Shown here: positions 1 through 5,292 of the stretch, piece by piece
Numbering within the stretch: the stretch's first letter is position 1
Layout of the letters: the number at the start of each line of letters is the position of its first letter
Source of the DNA: Methanomethylicus sp964513415
Lineage (GTDB): Archaea; Thermoproteota; Methanomethylicia; Methanomethylicales; Methanomethylicaceae
NCBI GenBank assembly: GCA_964513415.1
Contig: CAZEMX010000131.1
Location: 1 to 5,299 of the forward strand
DNA length: 5,299 nt
Reading direction: 5' to 3'
The notes under the pieces: model-generated
Told to the model about the DNA's origin: nothing
The model's database searches: none
What the model saw: the letters and a program-made list of their open reading frames with translations, nothing else
Translations under genes and position numbers: made by a program

Positions 1-1385
1 ACGGAACCGCCATAGCCAAGGGCAAGCTCGGCAACCTTGCCCTGCTGCCGCAGATGCGCGTTCTGACCGTGCTTCTCGACAGGCACACCGAACATTCTTG
101 ACGCGGACTCACAGTATATGTCGCCGCCGTCCTCAAAGACCTTGACGCGCCAGTCCTCATCCGCGAGCCACGCTATCACGCGCGCTTCTATCGCGGAGAA
201 GTCCGACACTACGAAGCGGCAGCCCTCCGACGGTATGAGCATCGTGCGGATGAGCTGACTAAGCACGTCGGAGGTATCACCGTAGAGCGTTTCGAGTGCG
301 TCAAAGTATCCCGACTGGGCGAGGCTGTGCGCAAGGTCTAAGTCCTCGATATGGTTTTGCGGGAGGTTCTGAAGCTGTAGAATCCTGCCGCTCCATCGTC
401 CTGTCCGCGCACCGTAGAACACCAGCATGCCGCGAAGCCTTCCGTCCGCACTGACGGACTCTGCCGCCTTGGCATACTTCGCGAGGCTGGTCTTTCCGGT
501 CTGCTGGCGAAGCTCTAACACTCGGCGAACCTTGTCGGATATCGCTCCGGTCTTGAGGGCTTCTGCTATGGCTTTCTTGTCCATACTGTCGGACATGTCT
601 GCAGCCCCGGTGGCCTTTAGCCAGTCACGAAGTCGTGAAAGGCTGTTAGGGTTGTCTAATCCAGTAAGCTCTTTCATCTCCGCGATAAGCTCCTCGCCGT
701 GCGTGGCGACGTAGCCATTTACCTTATCTATCAGGCCCGTGTCAGCTCTGACGCCTCTGTCGGCGATTATCTGGTCTAAGCTGTATAGTCTCTGCTCGGC
801 CTCTGTGGGCGTGTATGCGCTGAGCCTGTCTGCGATCGCGATGTCAGCCTCGACGTCTCTGCGGTTGTAGTCTTTGAAAAGTCTCCACTTCTCCGGGCTG
901 TCACCCGGAAGATTGCGCGTCCTCCCGCCGTTGGCAGCGGTAGGCTTGCAGGGCTTGCAAAAATAGTTTATAAGGGCGGTGCCGGTCTTGAGCTTTCTCT
1001 CGTCCTCGGCAAGCCCCAGCGCGCGCCCGGACTCATCGAGCGACCGCGGCAGTCCTGCGGCAGCGCATAGCACCGCCGTGCATCTCCATCTGTCCGGATG
1101 TATGACGCGCTTGAAGTAGGCGCCGGTGCAGACGCGCTCGAACTGCGCGTTACGGGCTTTTAAAAAGAGGCTCTCATCGCTGAGAGCCCCAAAGAAAAGC
1201 CTTGCCACCTCGCAGTCGGTGCCGTCTTCCCTTGGCGAGAACTGCAACAGCTCTCGCCCGGGAGCCCGGAAGGATACGAGAAGCACTTCAAAATCTGGCG
1301 ATTCGGTGTACGCATATACGCCGTTTTTGATATCCACACTGCTGTACGTCTCGTAGTCTAAAAACATAACCTTCTCAATCGACAT
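1..1385 (-). CDS. Phage DNA polymerase I (family A) with 3'-5' exonuclease domain, C-terminus cut by window edge
   Basis: Template-directed replicative polymerase of the phage. I translated the minus strand by hand from the ATG at 1385; the frame stays open for 461 codons to the left edge. The N-terminal part is a DnaQ-like proofreading exonuclease: Exo I is FLDYE (D10, E12), Exo II is NAQFE (N79 to E83), Exo III is YNRRD (Y173, D177). The polymerase part shows TGRWSGR (328-334), motif A VVSDFSAIEAR (catalytic D395, E400) and the start of the O-helix, R446-x3-K450 through Y458-G459. Motif C (HDE-type) must lie beyond the edge; relatives are roughly 640-660 residues, so about two thirds is present. 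The start is supported by AGGTG a few bases upstream; the preceding SSB gene ends 11 bases before. Polymerase assignment is very secure. Confidence 0.95.
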   Translation of the reverse strand, partial: MSIEKVMFLDYETYSSVDIKNGVYAYTESPDFEVLLVSFRAPGRELLQFSPREDGTDCEVARLFFGALSDESLFLKARNAQFERVCTGAYFKRVIHPDRWRCTAVLCAAAGLPRSLDESGRALGLAEDERKLKTGTALINYFCKPCKPTAANGGRTRNLPGDSPEKWRLFKDYNRRDVEADIAIADRLSAYTPTEAEQRLYSLDQIIADRGVRADTGLIDKVNGYVATHGEELIAEMKELTGLDNPNSLSRLRDWLKATGAADMSDSMDKKAIAEALKTGAISDKVRRVLELRQQTGKTSLAKYAKAAESVSADGRLRGMLVFYGARTGRWSGRILQLQNLPQNHIEDLDLAHSLAQSGYFDALETLYGDTSDVLSQLIRTMLIPSEGCRFVVSDFSAIEARVIAWLADEDWRVKVFEDGGDIYCESASRMFGVPVEKHGQNAHLRQQGKVAELALGYGGS

Positions 1386-1396
1386 ATCTTTTCACC

Positions 1397-1969
1397 TCAT
1401 GCCAGCGGGTCGAATGGCAGGCCTTCGCCGATGTTGTCATCGTCAAAGTCGTCTTCCGGATCGGAGACGCCACTGCCGAACTTGTCGCCCTCTTCGAGCT
1501 TCTGGAGGTTGTTCAGCAGGCAGCCTACACCGGCATTGCCGCTGTTCTCATAGGGGAAGAAAGCGAGCGTGGCGCGGACATAACACCCGCCGTACAGCTC
1601 GAACTCGTCCGTGATGATTTCACGGTCCTTGTCGACTACTCCGGGTCGGCGTGTGGTCTTGGCGTTGATGTAGTAGCATCCTTCATACTCCGGGCGCTCT
1701 GTCGTGTCCTGCTCAATGTCGCCGTCGTGCAGCGGTCCTGAGTACTTCTTAGGCAGTTTGCCGTTCCACATCTTTGCCTTTCCGTCTTCCTGCGCGCTTT
1801 TTTCCAGGGCGCTGATCAGTGCGATCGTCTCCTTGTCGGTCTTCGGGATGATGAGCTGTACCTGATACTTTCCGCTCTCCGAGTACACCTCGAAGACGTG
1901 CGGGAAGCTCAGTCTGCACTTTCCTGTTCTCATCCTTCTGTCGTCCATCTTTTTTGCGTGATAATCCAT
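1397..1969 (-). CDS. DUF2815 family single-stranded DNA-binding protein
   Basis: A 190-residue protein matching the phage DUF2815 family. At least one member (from Enterobacter phage Enc34) has been characterised as an OB-fold-type ssDNA-binding protein, so this is probably the phage SSB that coats template strands and recruits replication enzymes. The conserved core begins around residue 13 (RTGKCRLSFPHVFE) and includes KYQVQLIIPK (34-43), a region with EGCYYINAKT (96-105) and ELYGGCYVRATLAFFPY (124-140). Residues 169-190 form a strongly acidic tail (DPEDDFDDDN, then GLPF), like the tails SSBs use to bind partners. The ATG at 1969 is chosen over M8 and M13 because AAGGAGG lies 9 bases upstream of it, while the sequence before M13 is too close to act. 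It sits 20 bases after the nuclease gene and 11 before the polymerase. Confidence 0.9.
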   Translation of the reverse strand: MDYHAKKMDDRRMRTGKCRLSFPHVFEVYSESGKYQVQLIIPKTDKETIALISALEKSAQEDGKAKMWNGKLPKKYSGPLHDGDIEQDTTERPEYEGCYYINAKTTRRPGVVDKDREIITDEFELYGGCYVRATLAFFPYENSGNAGVGCLLNNLQKLEEGDKFGSGVSDPEDDFDDDNIGEGLPFDPLA

Positions 1970-1989
1970 TTTTTATGCCCTCCTTAGGC

Positions 1990-3156
1990 TCAATCATTAA
2001 AATCGGTTGCGGCTGTTTTAGTCGCTGGTCTTGGGTCGCTCTCGGGTGCGAGTGTTGGCTTGCCTTGCGGCTTCTCGACGTATGCTCCGCATACTTCCGC
2101 GAACGACTTCTTGCCCATCAGCTTTTCCATAGCGGAAAGCGTCAGAAGCTTGCGCTCATATATCAGCGCCTCCTCATAGCCTGCGGCCACTGCGGCCTTG
2201 GCTACTTCTCTCTCGTCGGTGTACTTTCTGACTGCGCGCCCTTCTACGATCTTGTATCCCGGTATCGCGAGGCCGTCTAACGCCTGCGCAAGTGCGTAAT
2301 CGTTGACCGCCTTTGTCCACGCGTTAATCGCGTCGAGACGATCCAGGCACTTGGCCAGCTCTTCGGGCGTGAGCGTCAGAAGCTCTTTAGGCTCCTCCTC
2401 GTCCACGAAGTCTGTGCACTCCTTGGCGCGAGCCTTGCACGCTCCGGCACCCGGGCAGAATCGGCACCAGTCGCCGCTGTGGCACTCGTCCGGGTGCTCG
2501 TCTATCCTCTTCGACGCCGGAAGTATGACGGTCTCGCCCCATGTGCGAAGCTCGTCAGCGGTCAGGGTCTCCGTCGATATATGCGACAGTCTGGGCTGTG
2601 CAATCACCGTAGTTATCTTCTCAACCTCGTATATCTGTTTATACCCAGCCCACGCGCCTAAAGCGTACAGGCGAAGCTGGGGGTTGTTGGGGGCGTCTAC
2701 AGGAACGCCCTTGCCATACTTCAGATCAATCACCGTCATGCGCTTGTTAGCGATGATAATGACATCGGAGGTTCCCCAGCAGTCGCGTGCGTACTCGCCG
2801 TAGTCTACGCGCTGCTCTGTCAGCATGATCGCGCTGGCATCTTCTTTCTTTGCGGCGTCGAAAAGCTCTTTGACATACTCAACGTAGCTTTCGATGTACT
2901 TCTCCATCGCGGCGCCGTCGTCGTCAAGCTCCGAGTGGTTCTCGTAAAAATCCCAGATGTCGCTCCAAAGATTGCGATATCTGCACCCCGAAGGGATTCC
3001 GTTCAGCAGGCTTTCGGCCAGTGCGTGCGCGAGTGTACCCTCTTGGGCGTAGATGCTGCTTTCTGACGGGAAAAGCTCGCACATCTTGACGCTTCCCGGG
3101 CAGTTAAGCCAGCGTGTCGCGGAGCTTGCCGGAAGTCTTGAGTGTTCACCAGGCAT
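1990..3156 (-). CDS. DUF2800 family PD-(D/E)XK nuclease, Cas4/RecB-like with probable Fe-S cluster
   Basis: A 388-residue phage protein of the DUF2800 family, a probable DNA exonuclease acting in replication or recombination. Visible nuclease residues: H44 in EGTLAH (39-44), D131 in GTSD, D144-x-K146 in VIDLKYG, and Q160/Y164 in PQLRLYA, the order expected of RecB/Cas4-type PD-(D/E)XK enzymes. Cysteines C19 (RWLNCPGS) and C231-x2-C234-x5-C240 are placed like the one-plus-three cysteine set that holds a 4Fe-4S cluster in Cas4 and AddB; C225 and C247 are extra. The C-terminal part (about 260-388) has the family stretch GYKIVEGRAVRKY and a low-complexity end. The ATG at 3156 directly follows the stop codon of the previous gene (TAAATG), with GGAGGT inside that gene's last codons. 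The family call is strong; the activity is inferred from residues. Confidence 0.9.
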   Translation of the reverse strand: MPGEHSRLPASSATRWLNCPGSVKMCELFPSESSIYAQEGTLAHALAESLLNGIPSGCRYRNLWSDIWDFYENHSELDDDGAAMEKYIESYVEYVKELFDAAKKEDASAIMLTEQRVDYGEYARDCWGTSDVIIIANKRMTVIDLKYGKGVPVDAPNNPQLRLYALGAWAGYKQIYEVEKITTVIAQPRLSHISTETLTADELRTWGETVILPASKRIDEHPDECHSGDWCRFCPGAGACKARAKECTDFVDEEEPKELLTLTPEELAKCLDRLDAINAWTKAVNDYALAQALDGLAIPGYKIVEGRAVRKYTDEREVAKAAVAAGYEEALIYERKLLTLSAMEKLMGKKSFAEVCGAYVEKPQGKPTLAPESDPRPATKTAATDFND

Positions 3157-3534
3157 TTACTTGACCTCCGAGCATGCTGAGACTACTGCGCTGTAGTCCT
3201 CTGGTTTGAGCGCCGTGACGTTCTCAGCACCGAAGCGTGAAAGTATATCCGCTACCGCGTCGCGCTTTCCTGAGCGCATCAGAGCGGCAAGGGCGGCGCG
3301 TACCGCTACAATATCCACAGCGGGCGCGTCCATCTCGATGGGCTTGCCGATGTCGGCGGGTTTTTCTGCCTTAGGCGCGGTCTTTGCCGCGGTCTTAGCA
3401 GGCTGCGGCGCTTCGGTGCTTTGCGGTCCCGCGATAATCGTCTTAGCTTTCTTACACTCCTCGATTGTCGCGGCAATGCTGCCGTATGACTTGATAAAAT
3501 CATCGAGGCCGTCAAAGTTTAGTGTGATAGTCAT
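3157..3534 (-). CDS. Small phage protein of unknown function, two short domains joined by an Ala/Pro/Lys linker
   Basis: A 125-residue protein of unknown function. Residues 1 to about 35 (MTITLNFDGLDDFIKSYGSI) look helical and may be a short oligomerisation segment. Residues about 38-75 are a low-complexity Ala/Pro/Lys/Thr linker. Residues about 77-125 form a compact helical domain (VRAALAALMRSGKRDAVADI, then FGAENVTALKPEDYSAVV) of a type I recall in small proteins of Firmicute phage early regions, sometimes mislabelled as rRNA biogenesis protein; that family link is from memory. The ATG at 3534 is preferred to an in-frame TTG at 3555, because that TTG lies at the edge of the purine-rich ribosome binding site itself. 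The gene overlaps the end of the excisionase-like gene by 23 bases, and its stop abuts the nuclease start. The gene is real; its function is open. Confidence 0.75.
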   Translation of the reverse strand: MTITLNFDGLDDFIKSYGSIAATIEECKKAKTIIAGPQSTEAPQPAKTAAKTAPKAEKPADIGKPIEMDAPAVDIVAVRAALAALMRSGKRDAVADILSRFGAENVTALKPEDYSAVVSACSEVK

Positions 3535-3700
3535 TTTGTTGTGTCTCCTCCTCAATCAAAAATCTTTCGAGCTCTTCTTCCCGTACTTTAAGGCTTCGAA
3601 GCCATATAGCTCTAAGCCTTCCCGCATCTATCAGCTCGTAGACAAAAGCGGGGTTGGTCTGTAGCATCTCACTGACCTGTTTTACCGTCAGCAGTCGCAT
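3512..3700 (-). CDS. Excisionase-like helix-turn-helix DNA-binding protein
   Basis: A 62-residue protein that is almost entirely one HTH_17/excisionase-type (MerR-like winged helix) domain: LLTVKQVSEMLQTNPAFVYE (residues 3-22) is the helix-turn-helix, and AGRLRAIWLRSLKVREEELE (26-45) the wing and following helix. Such proteins act either as recombination directionality factors that bend DNA at attachment sites or as small transcription regulators. With no integrase in view, the regulator role cannot be separated from excision. The ATG at 3700 has GGAGGTG 7 bases upstream. The start lies inside the preceding XRE gene (32-base overlap), and the 3' end overlaps the next gene by 23 bases. The fold call is secure, the role is not. 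Confidence 0.85.
   Translation of the reverse strand: MRLLTVKQVSEMLQTNPAFVYELIDAGRLRAIWLRSLKVREEELERFLIEEETQQNDYHTKL
3545..3553 (-). promoter_or_regulatory. Ribosome binding site that fixes the start at 3534
   Basis: On the minus strand this reads GAGGAGGAG, about 9-12 bases before the ATG at 3534 depending on the register. It overlaps the alternative TTG start at 3553-3555, which therefore lacks its own site. It lies inside the 3' end of the excisionase-like gene, so the two genes are probably translationally coupled. Confidence 0.7.
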
Positions 3701-3908
3701 CGTTAAACACCTCCGTCCAGTCGAAGCCCAAGGCCTGCCCTATCTTCTTTGCTACGTCTACAGAAGGGCTGAACTCTCCGGTCTCGAGATTTGTGATGTG
3801 TGTCCTCGTAACCCCACAGATGTCGGCAAGCTGCTTTTGTGTCAAGCCTTGCGCAAGACGGTGCTGTCTGATAACACTCGATGCCGGTGTGTGCATAGTT
3901 ACTTTCAT
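3669..3908 (-). CDS. XRE-family helix-turn-helix transcriptional regulator
   Basis: A 79-residue Cro/C1-type HTH protein with essentially no extra domain. VIRQHRLAQGLTQKQLADIC (residues 12-31) holds helices 1 and 2, GVTRTHITNLETGEF (32-46) the turn and recognition helix, and SVDVAKKIGQALGF (49-62) helices 4 and 5. It probably binds DNA as a dimer; the dyads upstream of this operon are natural candidate sites, which is inference. The start at 3908 is chosen because AAAGGAGGT lies 6 bases upstream. The frame stays open upstream to a TTG at 4121, but that stretch is the shadow of the small gene at 3923-4093. The absence of a peptidase or dimerisation domain makes it more Cro-like than CI-like. 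It overlaps the excisionase-like gene by 32 bases. Confidence 0.88.
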   Translation of the reverse strand: MKVTMHTPASSVIRQHRLAQGLTQKQLADICGVTRTHITNLETGEFSPSVDVAKKIGQALGFDWTEVFNDATADGKTGQ

Positions 3909-3922
3909 ATTGTTACCTCCTT

Positions 3923-4093
3923 TCAAAAGGGTTTGAAGTAGTCGTAGACCTCCGACGTGTCCGCCTTTGGCTGCGCTTTGATGGGCGTTCCGAGTGTCGG
4001 AACGTCGTGCTTGTCGATATAAATGTTGTAGGTGATTGTCTTCGGTGTTCTGATGGCGTCGATAATACGCGCCAGTGCGCTTGTCTTTTTCAT
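3923..4093 (-). CDS. Small 56-residue protein of unknown function, first gene of the replication operon
   Basis: A short gene found by hand on the minus strand: it begins MKKTSALARIIDAIRTPKTI and ends with TSEVYDYFKPF and a TGA. I do not recognise the family. The N-terminal third looks like a basic amphipathic helix, the middle (TYNIYIDKHDVPTLGTPI, 21-38) like a beta strand pair, and the end is aromatic. No cysteine, signal peptide or membrane segment is present. Evidence for coding: GGAGGA 7 bases upstream of the ATG, a sensible residue mix (the overlapping frame gives a His/Arg/Gln-rich shadow), a stop codon that merges into the XRE gene's ribosome binding site (14 bases between genes), and a position as first gene after the 4145-4173 promoter. 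A regulatory or host-directed early product is possible but not shown. Confidence 0.75.
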   Translation of the reverse strand: MKKTSALARIIDAIRTPKTITYNIYIDKHDVPTLGTPIKAQPKADTSEVYDYFKPF

Positions 4094-4144
4094 AAAATTG
4101 TCCTCCGTGTTTTTCTTTCAAGCTTTCCTTTGCTTGATGTTTAC

Positions 4145-4173
4145 AGTATACGTCAGTATTACTGACATTGCAA
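4145..4173 (-). promoter_or_regulatory. Promoter of the replication operon
   Basis: On the minus strand: -35 TTGCAA (4173-4168), a 17-base spacer (4167-4151) and -10 TATACT (4150-4145), close to the sigma-A consensus. Transcription would start near 4138, giving a leader of about 45 bases before the ATG at 4093. The spacer is filled by the operator dyad. No experiment is implied; this is a sequence match, strengthened by its near-exact recurrence at 5225-5253. Confidence 0.75.
4151..4167. promoter_or_regulatory. Probable repressor operator (dyad) inside the replication promoter
   Basis: The plus strand reads CGTCAGTATTACTGACA: 7-base arms GTCAGTA and TACTGAC around one central base (4159), with the outermost pair broken (C at 4151, T in the other copy). 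It occupies exactly the -35 to -10 spacer, so a bound protein would exclude RNA polymerase. The XRE protein of this operon, or an unseen phage repressor, is the likely ligand. Confidence 0.65.
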
Positions 4174-4191
4174 GCTATAATCTGTCAATTA

Positions 4192-4211
4192 ACAATTTGT
4201 TCACAAATTGT
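4192..4211. repeat. AT-rich palindrome overlapping the stop codon of the repeat-protein gene
   Basis: Arms of 9 bases, ACAATTTGT and ACAAATTGT, separated by TC. The stop codon (TGA, 4203-4201) lies at the centre. A further CAATTTGT half-site follows at 4216-4223. There is no GC-rich stem and no T-run after it on the minus strand, so a protein-binding site upstream of the promoter fits better than a terminator. Confidence 0.6.
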
Positions 4212-5196
4212 CTGGCAATTTGTCGTCTAAGTCGAACAGCGTGCGCCTTGCGCACCGAGCGACCGTCGCGTCGCGGTCTGTGATAAGGAACTCTAAGACT
4301 GCGCGGTTGTCGCTCTGGGCGGCTTGCCTGCGCACCATAGGCTCCGCGTCGTGCATCAGTGTGGTAAGATACCCGCCTGCCTCTGCAACGGCTGCGCGGA
4401 CGTACTTGTCGGGGTCGGAATGCAGCTTGTCGTGGCACAGTCCGTGACTTGCCAAGGCTACGCGCACCTCGCGGCACTCGTCGTCAACAAAACTCTCCGA
4501 ACAGTACCCGGTGCCCGCTACGGCGGCTCTGACAAGAGAGTCGTCGTCATATCTCAGGTGCTCCTGCATCAATCCGCGTTCAGCAAGTGCGGCACGGACG
4601 CGAGGGTTACTGTCCTCGGCTAAGACCGGGGCAAGGTCAGTGCGGCACATGCTTGCCACTGCTATACGCACCACTGACTCCGGGTCGCTTACCAGTCTGT
4701 CAAGGTATGTGCCCGAGTACGCCACGGCTGCGCGGACGTTTGGGTTTGGGTCAGAGACAAGCGACTCATTGACGTTGGCATAGCCGTGAATAGCGAGTGC
4801 TGCCCTTACGCGCGGGCAGACGTCATGAACAAAATGCTCTGGCTTATAGCCCGCTTCTGCTACAGCTACACGGACGTGGTCGTCGTTGTCGTTTTCAAGC
4901 ATTTCCAAGAATAGTCCTCGGCGGGCGCAGGCAGTGCGTACCATAGGCGATGTGTCTGTCGCTGCGCACCGGTCAATGAGTTCCTTAGGACTGTGTATCA
5001 CTGCCGCGGCGCGTACCACATCCGCCTCGTCGGTAAGGAAAGTGGAGAGCGCATAACCCTGCTGTGCGACCGCCGCACGCACCATCGGCTCTGCATCGTA
5101 AGCCAGCAGCGGCAGGTCATAGCCCGCCAGCGCGGCGCGCCTGCGATTATATGGGCTCCCGCTATGTGATAGTCCTGATAGATAAATGTTGTTCAT
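4201..5196 (-). CDS. Short-period HEAT/LRV-like helical repeat protein
   Basis: A 331-residue protein made almost wholly of tandem repeats with consensus VRAAVAxxGYxxxxLxxDxxxx. Full units begin at residues 39, 61, 86, 108, 130, 154, 176, 200, 222, 244, 266 and 288; a degenerate unit covers about 19-38 and a remnant starts at 312. Most are 22 residues, some 24 or 25, shorter than classical HEAT (about 37-47) and close to leucine-rich-repeat-variant (LRV) units. The expected fold is a right-handed superhelix of short helices, a binding scaffold for protein or nucleic acid. No enzyme motif, signal peptide or membrane segment is seen; the N-terminus (MNNIYLSGLSHSGSPYNRRR) is not a repeat. The ATG at 5196 has AGGAGG 6 bases upstream. 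It is transcribed from its own promoter at 5225-5253. Function unknown. Confidence 0.85.
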   Translation of the reverse strand: MNNIYLSGLSHSGSPYNRRRAALAGYDLPLLAYDAEPMVRAAVAQQGYALSTFLTDEADVVRAAAVIHSPKELIDRCAATDTSPMVRTACARRGLFLEMLENDNDDHVRVAVAEAGYKPEHFVHDVCPRVRAALAIHGYANVNESLVSDPNPNVRAAVAYSGTYLDRLVSDPESVVRIAVASMCRTDLAPVLAEDSNPRVRAALAERGLMQEHLRYDDDSLVRAAVAGTGYCSESFVDDECREVRVALASHGLCHDKLHSDPDKYVRAAVAEAGGYLTTLMHDAEPMVRRQAAQSDNRAVLEFLITDRDATVARCARRTLFDLDDKLPDNL

Positions 5197-5224
5197 AATA
5201 TACCTCCTGTATCTATATGGTTAC

Positions 5225-5253
5225 AGTATATGTCAGTATTACTGACATTGCAA
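5225..5253 (-). promoter_or_regulatory. Promoter of the repeat-protein gene
   Basis: On the minus strand: -35 TTGCAA (5253-5248), a 17-base spacer (5247-5231) and -10 TATACT (5230-5225), identical in both hexamers to the promoter at 4145-4173. The predicted start is near 5218, leaving a leader of about 22 bases with AGGAGG before the ATG at 5196. Confidence 0.75.
5231..5247. promoter_or_regulatory. Probable repressor operator (perfect dyad) inside the repeat-protein promoter
   Basis: The plus strand reads TGTCAGTATTACTGACA: perfect 8-base arms around a single central base at 5239, filling the promoter spacer exactly. The core GTCAGTATTACTGAC is identical to that at 4152-4166, so one repressor should recognise both sites. 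Confidence 0.7.
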
Positions 5254-5270
5254 GCCGTAATCTGTCAATT

Positions 5271-5292
5271 GACAATTTGTTCACAAATTGTC
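5271..5292. repeat. AT-rich palindrome, second copy
   Basis: Arms of 10 bases, GACAATTTGT and ACAAATTGTC, around TC. One base pair longer than the copy at 4192-4211 because G replaces A at 5271 and pairs with C at 5292. Just to the left, 5263-5272 reads GTCAATTGAC, itself a palindrome that is broken in the other copy. Confidence 0.6.

Larger units (their letters stand above)
4141..4219 (-). repeat. Direct repeat, copy A: operator-promoter block plus 3' end of repeat-protein gene
   Basis: These 79 bases match 5221-5299 at 74 positions. Differences fall at 4151, 4176, 4177, 4191 and 4215. The block contains promoter, operator dyad, the AT-rich palindrome and the last codons of the repeat-protein gene (LPDNL-stop). 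Matching breaks down just below 4141, where the leaders diverge; the right end is unknown because the other copy meets the window edge. Confidence 0.95.

Noticed and set aside
427..1356. Plus-strand open frames over the polymerase gene
   Set aside because: They lie antisense to a continuous polymerase frame with all motifs intact, have low-complexity Ser/Arg-rich products and no ribosome binding sites.
3157..3555. TTG start at 3555 for the 125-residue protein, adding MRRRHNK
   Set aside because: The TTG and the following AGG AGG AGA codons are the ribosome binding site for the ATG at 3534.
3669..4121. Single 150-residue XRE protein starting from a TTG at 4121
   Set aside because: The first 71 residues are His/Arg/Gln-rich, typical of a wrong frame, and overlap a well-formed 56-residue gene. 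A strong ribosome binding site stands before the ATG at 3908, where the HTH domain begins.
4119..4136. Leader hairpin CAAGC/GCTTG just after the predicted start of the replication transcript
   Set aside because: Only 5-base arms around an 8-base loop; too weak to claim as a regulatory structure.
4175..4194. Alternative upstream promoter using TTGACA (minus strand, within the repeat block)
   Set aside because: TTGACA is a perfect -35 match, but 17 bases further on lies TCAGTA, not a credible -10. The TTGCAA/TATACT pair is far better.
4192..4211. Rho-independent terminator after the repeat-protein gene
   Set aside because: The stem is AT-only apart from two pairs, the loop is very small, and no T-run follows on the minus strand.
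4175..4477. Minus-strand 100-residue Arg-rich frame inside the repeat-protein gene
   Set aside because: Out-of-frame shadow of the repeat gene; its composition is dominated by arginine from GC-rich codons read out of register.
4201..5196. CRISPR-like or minisatellite array because of regular 66-base spacing
   Set aside because: The period comes from 22-residue protein repeats in one open frame; the DNA units diverge widely and there are no constant direct repeats with unique spacers.
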